Notes under the pieces: model-generated
What the model was told of the DNA's origin: nothing
The model's input: only the letters and a program-made list of their open reading frames with translations
The model's database searches: none
Shown: positions 1-4,078 of the stretch, piece after piece
Layout of the letters: every line of letters begins with the position of its first letter
How positions within the stretch are numbered: position 1 is the stretch's first letter
Position numbers and translations under genes: made by a program
Origin: Chloroflexota bacterium
Lineage (GTDB): Bacteria; Chloroflexota; Dehalococcoidia; DSTF01; RBG-16-68-14
Direction: 5' to 3'
Length of the DNA: 6,171 nucleotides
NCBI GenBank assembly: GCA_022573935.1
Contig: JACZTE010000066.1
Location: 1-6,171 of the forward strand

Positions 1-119
1 ATGCATCGGCACGTGTTGAGGAATTTCGAGCAGTAAGCTCACGCCTCCCCTGTACCCGATAGACGAGAGTAACATGGTGCTCCCAACGTGTCAACGTGGC
101 AGCGTCACATACGCGTCCG

Positions 120-650
120 CTAGGGCGGCGGCGTGTCCGTTGGCGGCGGAACGGGCGTGGTTGTCGGCGGCACGGGCGTATCCGTCGCGGGCGCGGGCGT
201 GTCTGTCGGCGGCACGGGCGTATCCGTCGCGGGCACCGGTGTGGCTGTCGCAGGCACCGGCGTCTCAGTCGGCGGCGACTCCGTAGGCGTCCCGGGGAGC
301 ACCTCCGTCGGCGTGGGCGTACCCGTGGGCGTGGCCGTTGGCGTCGTAGTCGTCGTACCCGTTGTAGTCGCCGTAGGCGTGGGGGTTTCCGTGCCAGTAG
401 CAGGCTCTCCATCGCCGTCGAAGACGCCGACGCTGCAGAGGGCAGTAATAGCGATGACTACCACGAGGAGTGCCGCGCCCAGCACGACCAACAGCGGCCC
501 CCTGTCTCCCCCCAGGCCGAAGAGACCGCTAAGCCAGGTATCTCCACCACCCCACCCGGCGAGATGTTCGCCGGGTGGGTATGCGGGAGGCGCCGCGCCG
601 GCGCGAATCGCAGGCCCTGACTCCGGACGGGAGGTGGGTATCGCCTCCAC
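120..650 (-). CDS. Transmembrane and Thr/Pro-repeat tail, probable C-terminal part of the frameshifted sigma factor
   Basis: This frame is offset by one base from the sigma gene, overlaps its end, and stays open from 764 down to the TAG at 120-122. The only nearby start is a GTG at 650 without a visible Shine-Dalgarno site, which argues against an independent gene. Counting from that GTG, residues 1-50 are a Pro/Gly-rich linker. Residues 51-77 form one strongly hydrophobic helix ([20 protein letters not shown]). Residues 83-176 are almost entirely Thr, Pro, Ala and Val and end in 7-residue repeats of the type TDTPVPP. Such tails usually act as extended, often glycosylated, cell-surface stalks. 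With the sigma and zinc domains inside and the stalk outside, the whole would be a membrane-anchored sigma/anti-sigma protein. The alternative is a separate overlapping membrane gene. That the segment is coding is fairly likely; that it is fused to the sigma gene is inference. Confidence 0.6.
   Translation of the reverse strand: MEAIPTSRPESGPAIRAGAAPPAYPPGEHLAGWGGGDTWLSGLFGLGGDRGPLLVVLGAALLVVVIAITALCSVGVFDGDGEPATGTETPTPTATTTGTTTTTPTATPTGTPTPTEVLPGTPTESPPTETPVPATATPVPATDTPVPPTDTPAPATDTPVPPTTTPVPPPTDTPPP
123..269 (-). repeat. 21-bp tandem repeat encoding Thr/Pro heptads
   Basis: On the minus strand this stretch encodes six consecutive heptads at 144-269 ([42 protein letters not shown]) and an imperfect seventh (PTDTPPP) at 123-143. 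At the DNA level a 31-bp block at 162-192 recurs exactly at 204-234, two 21-bp units apart. Near-identical units suggest recent expansion. Because the unit is a multiple of three, copy changes would lengthen or shorten the stalk without breaking the frame. Confidence 0.8.
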
Positions 651-1485
651 GGGCCCGGCGGGCGCGGCGGGCCGCGGCAGCCACGCCGGTGGTGCGTGTG
701 CGAGCGGCTTCCAGCAGGCGCGCGAGGATCGTCTCCTGCCAGCCGGCGGGCGCGGGCGCCGGCGTCAGGGTAGCCAGCAGCTCGCTGGCGGGCGGGTATC
801 GCCGCCGCGTCGTCTTGCAGGACTCGCAGCCTCGCAGGTGCTGGATGATACGCCGGCGCATGGCGGGAGAGTATTGCTCGTCTCCCACCAGGAAATCCAG
901 ATCCACACAGTCCTGACGGCCGCGGTTGAGCAGCACCAGCGAAGAAAACGACTCCTCGAAGAGGTCGTGTATCCGGCCCAGCTTCCGTTCGACCGTCTCC
1001 GGTCTCGTGCCGAGCACCGCCGCTGCCTCGCCGGTGTCCATCTGCTGCCGGACACTCAGGTCCAGCAGCTCGTACTCGTCGACTTTGAGGTCGCTCGCGC
1101 CCTGCCAGGCCAGCTTGGCCAGATCGGGCAGATCGGCGGCCGGCACCTCGGTCGCCAGGAGCGCAGGGTCGGAAGTGGCGAAGGCCTCCTCCACTTCCTG
1201 CGCCTGACTTGGGCGGCCGCGCATCCGCTCCGCCAGGTCGCGATGGGCGAGGCCAAAGACCTGGCTCTTGAACGGCGCTTCGGTCTCGCCGCTGAGCAGC
1301 GCGTGGTGGACACGATAGAAGCTCGCCTGCGCCGCCGCCGCGGCCGTCTCCCGATCGCGGGTCAGGCGAAGGGCGAGGTCGTAGACGCGGGGGAAGTAGC
1401 GCCGGTACAGCTCGACGAAGGCGGCTTCATCGCCTCCGCCGGCCTCCCGCGCCAGATCTTCGTCGCTGCGCTCCTGAGCGTTCAT
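529..1485 (-). CDS. ECF-type sigma factor with C-terminal zinc anti-sigma-like motif (N-terminal part of a probable frameshifted fusion)
   Basis: This is a probable alternative sigma factor that recruits RNA polymerase. The ATG at 1485 is chosen over the upstream GTG at 1524 because an AAGGGT Shine-Dalgarno-like site lies at 1495-1500 and the sigma domain begins directly after it ([14 protein letters not shown]). Residues 20-65 resemble sigma region 2 ([19 protein letters not shown]). Residues 138-180 resemble region 4, with a helix-turn-helix around [20 protein letters not shown]. Residues 216-223 read HLRGCESC, the HxxxCxxC signature of zinc anti-sigma domains. The region-2 stretch that usually reads like AEDxxQExFLR is here [13 protein letters not shown], so core-polymerase contacts may be altered. 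After about residue 270-280 the frame turns Arg-rich and stops at 529, while the neighbouring frame carries a convincing membrane and stalk segment. I infer a frameshift, so the last 30-50 residues are probably not native. The sigma-like fold is fairly secure; the promoters it reads are unknown. Confidence 0.72.
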   Translation of the reverse strand: MNAQERSDEDLAREAGGGDEAAFVELYRRYFPRVYDLALRLTRDRETAAAAAQASFYRVHHALLSGETEAPFKSQVFGLAHRDLAERMRGRPSQAQEVEEAFATSDPALLATEVPAADLPDLAKLAWQGASDLKVDEYELLDLSVRQQMDTGEAAAVLGTRPETVERKLGRIHDLFEESFSSLVLLNRGRQDCVDLDFLVGDEQYSPAMRRRIIQHLRGCESCKTTRRRYPPASELLATLTPAPAPAGWQETILARLLEAARTRTTGVAAAARRARRARGGDTHLPSGVRACDSRRRGASRIPTRRTSRRVGWWRYLA

Positions 1486-1513
1486 GGCTCGTCTACCCTT
1501 CGCATTCGTCCCT

Positions 1514-1525
1514 AGTGTACACACT
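1514..1525. promoter_or_regulatory. Short palindrome in the divergent intergenic region, possible operator
   Basis: AGTGT-AC-ACACT is a 12-bp inverted repeat with 5-bp arms. It contains the overlapping perfect 8-bp palindrome GTGTACAC at 1515-1522. It lies on the proposed -10 box of the leftward gene, where a bound protein would block transcription. An element this short can occur by chance. Confidence 0.25.
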
Positions 1526-1542
1526 GCGTCGTTGTATTCCAG
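1514..1542 (-). promoter_or_regulatory. Candidate promoter of the sigma factor gene
   Basis: Read on the minus strand, TACACT (1519-1514) matches the -10 consensus at four of six positions. It is preceded after 17 bp by CTGGAA (1542-1537), a weak -35 with three matches. The predicted transcript would start near 1507 and include the AAGGGT ribosome site at 1495-1500 before the ATG at 1485, so the geometry is sensible. The string GGAAT in the -35 region also resembles an ECF-type -35, which would allow autoregulation, but I see no matching ECF -10. Confidence 0.35.
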
Positions 1543-1558
1543 CCGCCGTGCGACTTCG

Positions 1559-1567
1559 TGCTATACT
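1559..1567 (+). promoter_or_regulatory. Extended -10 promoter element for the AIRS-like gene
   Basis: TGCTATACT is an extended -10 (TGn plus TATAAT) with a single mismatch, in otherwise GC-rich DNA. No good -35 is seen 17 bp upstream, which extended -10 promoters tolerate. Transcription would begin near 1574, only about 4 nt before the ATG at 1578. The mRNA would therefore be leaderless or nearly so, matching the lack of a Shine-Dalgarno site before that ATG. Confidence 0.5.
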
Positions 1568-1577
1568 CGCCACGCTC

Positions 1578-2618
1578 ATGAAGGCAGGAAAGCTGCCCTC
1601 TGACCTGCTGGCACGACTGCTGGCGAAGCTGCCGGAGGATCCCAGGCTGCTGTTGGGCCCCGGTATTGGCCGCGACGCCGCCGCCATCGATATGGGCGGG
1701 GGCCGAGTATTGGTAGCGAAGACGGACCCGGTCACCTTCGCCACCGAGCAGATCGGCCGGTACGTGGTGCACGTGAACGCCAACGATGTCGCCTGCCTGG
1801 GAGCGCGGCCGGTTTGGTTCATGGCGACGGTGTTGCTGCCGGAGGGTGCCACAGCGGAGCTGGCCGAGGAGATCTTCGAGCAGATCCGCTCCGCCTGCGA
1901 CGAACTGGGCGTGACGCCGATAGGCGGCCACACGGAGATCACGCTCGGCCTAGAGCGGCCGATCATCGCCGGGGCGATGCTGGGCGAAACCACCAGCGAG
2001 GCGCTCGTGCGGCCGGACGCCGCGCAACCCGGCGATCACCTGCTGCTGACCAAGGGCATCGCCGTGGAGGGGACGGCGCTGCTGGCCCGCGACGCCGCGC
2101 AGGCCCTGCGCAGCAGAGGTGTGTCTGAGGAGAGCATCGAGGCGGCGGCGCGCCTCCTCGACGAGCCGGGCATCAGCATCGTGCGAGAGGCCATCGCCGC
2201 CTGCCAGTGCGAGGCCGGCTCGTCGCGACCCGTGCACGCCCTGCACGATCCAACGGAAGGCGGATTGGCGACAGCCCTGGTGGAGCTGGCGCAGGCCGCA
2301 GGGCTCCACGTTCGCCTCCGACGGCAGGACGTGCCCGTCCTGCCTGAGACAGCGACGGTCTGCGCCGCCTTGGGGCTGGACCCGCTCGGACTGCTCGCCT
2401 CGGGCGCGCTGCTGATCGCCGTCGACCCGCAGGGGTGCGACGCCGTCTGCGACGCCATCCGCGGCGAGGGGATCGCCATCACCTGCATCGGCGCGCTGGC
2501 CACCGGCGGGGAAGACGTTATAATAGATACTCGAAACGCGGAGCCGCTCCCACAGTTCGACCGGGATGAGCTGGCCCGCTTTCTGGAATCGCTAAGCGCG
2601 GGGTCGGCCGGACGGTAA
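1578..2618 (+). CDS. AIR synthase-related / HypE-like ATP-binding protein
   Basis: This is a 346-residue member of the superfamily of PurM, HypE, SelD and ThiL, which use ATP to activate a substrate by phosphorylation or dehydration. Supporting motifs are GPGIGRDAAAID (residues 27-38), KTDPVTF (48-54), a metal/ATP-site block NANDVACLGARP (67-78), GGHTEIT (115-121) in the N-terminal domain, and HDPTEGGLATALVELA (222-237) at the start of the C-terminal domain. Length fits HypE (about 330-350). It lacks the invariant C-terminal cysteine tail (PRIC-like) that HypE carbamoylates and dehydrates, ending instead in SAGSAGR, so it is not a standard hydrogenase-maturation HypE. The ATG at 1578 is preferred over the in-frame GTG at 1515 because homology starts after it and an extended -10 box lies just before it. 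The substrate cannot be told from sequence. It is upstream of and co-directional with the AAA+/VWA pair, 57 nt apart, so a shared operon and a cofactor-related role are possible. Confidence 0.82.
   Translation: MKAGKLPSDLLARLLAKLPEDPRLLLGPGIGRDAAAIDMGGGRVLVAKTDPVTFATEQIGRYVVHVNANDVACLGARPVWFMATVLLPEGATAELAEEIFEQIRSACDELGVTPIGGHTEITLGLERPIIAGAMLGETTSEALVRPDAAQPGDHLLLTKGIAVEGTALLARDAAQALRSRGVSEESIEAAARLLDEPGISIVREAIAACQCEAGSSRPVHALHDPTEGGLATALVELAQAAGLHVRLRRQDVPVLPETATVCAALGLDPLGLLASGALLIAVDPQGCDAVCDAIRGEGIAITCIGALATGGEDVIIDTRNAEPLPQFDRDELARFLESLSAGSAGR
2496..2524 (+). promoter_or_regulatory. Candidate internal promoter for the AAA+/VWA pair
   Basis: A perfect TATAAT at 2519-2524 follows CTGGCC (2496-2501, three of six -35 matches) with a 17-bp spacer. 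It falls where the AIRS-like gene encodes DVIIDT using two consecutive ATA isoleucine codons, although that gene mostly uses ATC. This local AT-rich patch may therefore be kept for promoter function. The transcript would start near 2531 and have a leader of about 145 nt before the ATG at 2676. Confidence 0.4.
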
Positions 2619-2629
2619 TTCCCGGCCGA
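2604..2629 (+). terminator. Hairpin over the AIRS-like stop codon; weak terminator or processing site
   Basis: TCGGCCGG (2604-2611) and CCGGCCGA (2622-2629) are perfect 8-bp inverted arms, entirely G/C apart from the end pair. The loop is 10 nt and contains the TAA stop; a G-U pair can extend the stem outward. No U-run follows, so it is not a classical intrinsic terminator. It may cause partial termination or pausing, or shield the 3' end of the message between the two genes. Confidence 0.4.
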
Positions 2630-2675
2630 TGACAGGCGGACCGTCGAGCTACGTAGGCGGAGGATAGGGGTAAAC

Positions 2676-4076
2676 ATGGCAAAGGCAAAAGCGAAGAACA
2701 TCGGTAAGCTGCGCGAGGCGGGCTACCACGTCAGCTCCATCAAGGAGGAGATGCGCCGGAACTTGATCCAACGGATCAAGAAGAAGGAAGAGCTGCTGCC
2801 CGGAATCGTCGGCTACGAGGAATCGGTCATCCCCCAGTTGGAGAACGCCATCCTCTCCGGGCAGGACATCATCTTCCTGGGCGAGCGCGGCCAGGCGAAG
2901 TCGCGCATCATCCGCTCCCTGGTCAACTTGCTAGACGAGACCGTTCCCGTCATCGACGGTTGTGAGATCAACGACAGCCCCTTCGATCCCATCTGCAAGA
3001 GCTGCCGCGACCGCGTGGCCAAGCAAGGCGATAAGGTCGAGATCGCCTGGCTGCCCCGCGACGAGCGCTACAGCGAGAAGCTCGCTACGCCCGATAGCAC
3101 CATCGCCGACCTCATCGGCGAGGTGGACCCGATCAAGGTGGCGGAGGGCCGCTACCTGAGCGATGAGCTCACCATCCACTACGGCCTCATCCCCCGCACG
3201 AATCGGGGTATCTTCTGCATCAACGAGCTGCCGGACCTCGGCGAGCGCATCCAGGTGGGGCTGCTCAACATCATGGAGGAGCGCGACGTGCAGATCCGCG
3301 GCTATCGCATTCGCCTGCCGCTGGACGTCTTCCTGGTGGCGAGCGCCAACCCGGAGGACTACACGAACCGCGGGCGGATCATCACTCCGCTTCGCGATCG
3401 CTACGGGGCGCAGATCCGCACGCACTACCCACGCAAGGTCGAGCACGAGATCGGCATCATGGATCAGGAGCACACCCGCTTCGACGACAAAGACTACACG
3501 GTGACCGTGCCTATGTACATGAAGGAGATCGTGGCAGAGATCACCCGGCTCGCCCGCCGGAGCCCGGACGTAAACCAGCGCTCCGGCGTCTCCGTTCGCG
3601 CCTCCATCGCCAACTACGAGAGCCTGCTGGCCAACGCCCTTCGCCGCGCCATCCGCATCGGCGAGAAGGACGTCGTGCCTCGCATCAGCGACCTGCCCTA
3701 CGTGCTGCCGACGCTGAGCGGCAAGGTGGAGTTCGAGACGGTGGAGGACGGCAAAGAGGAGCAGATCATCGAGAAGCTGATCCAGGGCGCGCTGGTGGCC
3801 GTCTTCAACCGAAACTTGAACGTCGTCGACTTAGAGGATATCGTCACCGAGTTCAAGGCCGGCCAATCAGTGGAGGTTTCCGATCTCCTGCCCTCCAAGG
3901 AGTACGTGAAGATGGTGAAGAAGATCGAAGGGCTGGACCGCGCCGTCGCCAAGCTGAAGCCCGGCGAAAACCTGGCCGTCATCGCCTCCGCCGTCGAATT
4001 CATCCTCGAGGGGCTGCACCTGAACAAGCGGCTGAACAAGGACACGGTGGGCGGCCGGACACAGTACCGGGGGTAG
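2676..4076 (+). CDS. ChlI-like AAA+ ATPase (Rv0958-type 'magnesium chelatase' family)
   Basis: This is a 466-residue cytoplasmic AAA+ ATPase of the MoxR/ChlI clade, close in length and motifs to M. tuberculosis Rv0958 (about 459 residues). Walker A is GERGQAKS at residues 69-76. The Walker B position reads IFCINELPDL (179-188), with Asn183-Glu184 instead of Asp-Glu. Sensor 1 is SANPEDY (223-229), with likely arginine-finger residues in TPLRDRY (237-243) and a sensor 2 arginine in SGVSVR (303-308). Cysteines 96, 107 and 110 (the last two CKSC) lie in an insert after Walker A and could bind metal. The ATG at 2676 follows GGAGG (2659-2663) and AGGGG (2666-2670) ribosome-site candidates. The gene ends 2 nt before the VWA gene, so the two are almost certainly co-translated, and the ATPase probably drives the VWA partner as ChlI does ChlD. 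No ChlH subunit is nearby, so a chlorophyll-type Mg-chelatase role is unlikely and the client is unknown. Confidence 0.9.
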   Translation: MAKAKAKNIGKLREAGYHVSSIKEEMRRNLIQRIKKKEELLPGIVGYEESVIPQLENAILSGQDIIFLGERGQAKSRIIRSLVNLLDETVPVIDGCEINDSPFDPICKSCRDRVAKQGDKVEIAWLPRDERYSEKLATPDSTIADLIGEVDPIKVAEGRYLSDELTIHYGLIPRTNRGIFCINELPDLGERIQVGLLNIMEERDVQIRGYRIRLPLDVFLVASANPEDYTNRGRIITPLRDRYGAQIRTHYPRKVEHEIGIMDQEHTRFDDKDYTVTVPMYMKEIVAEITRLARRSPDVNQRSGVSVRASIANYESLLANALRRAIRIGEKDVVPRISDLPYVLPTLSGKVEFETVEDGKEEQIIEKLIQGALVAVFNRNLNVVDLEDIVTEFKAGQSVEVSDLLPSKEYVKMVKKIEGLDRAVAKLKPGENLAVIASAVEFILEGLHLNKRLNKDTVGGRTQYRG

Positions 4077-4078
4077 GT

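Noticed and set aside
1..62. Possible tail of an upstream plus-strand gene ending at 36 (HVLRNFEQ) or at 62
   Set aside because: Only 11-19 codons are visible, two frames compete, and neither tail is recognisable.
63..119. Possible terminator downstream of the leftward gene, including a CAACGTG direct repeat
   Set aside because: No stem longer than about 4 bp and no T/A run could be found.
123..269. CRISPR array
   Set aside because: The repeats are contiguous 21-bp units with no spacers, and they encode an in-frame Thr/Pro heptad.
133..1515. Long open frame on the plus strand (460 codons)
   Set aside because: It lies opposite the sigma factor and stalk. Its Val/Gly-rich and Arg-rich composition is the mirror of the Thr/Pro repeats, and no domain is recognisable.
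1493..1993. 166-codon minus-strand frame overlapping the AIRS-like gene and the divergent promoter region
   Set aside because: It is Ser-rich, overlaps conserved AIRS motifs on the other strand and has no supporting ribosome site or domain.
2931..3473. 180-codon open frame on the minus strand
   Set aside because: It is antisense to the conserved AAA+ core. High GC content keeps the opposite strand open, and the Ala/Val/Asp composition is typical of a shadow frame.
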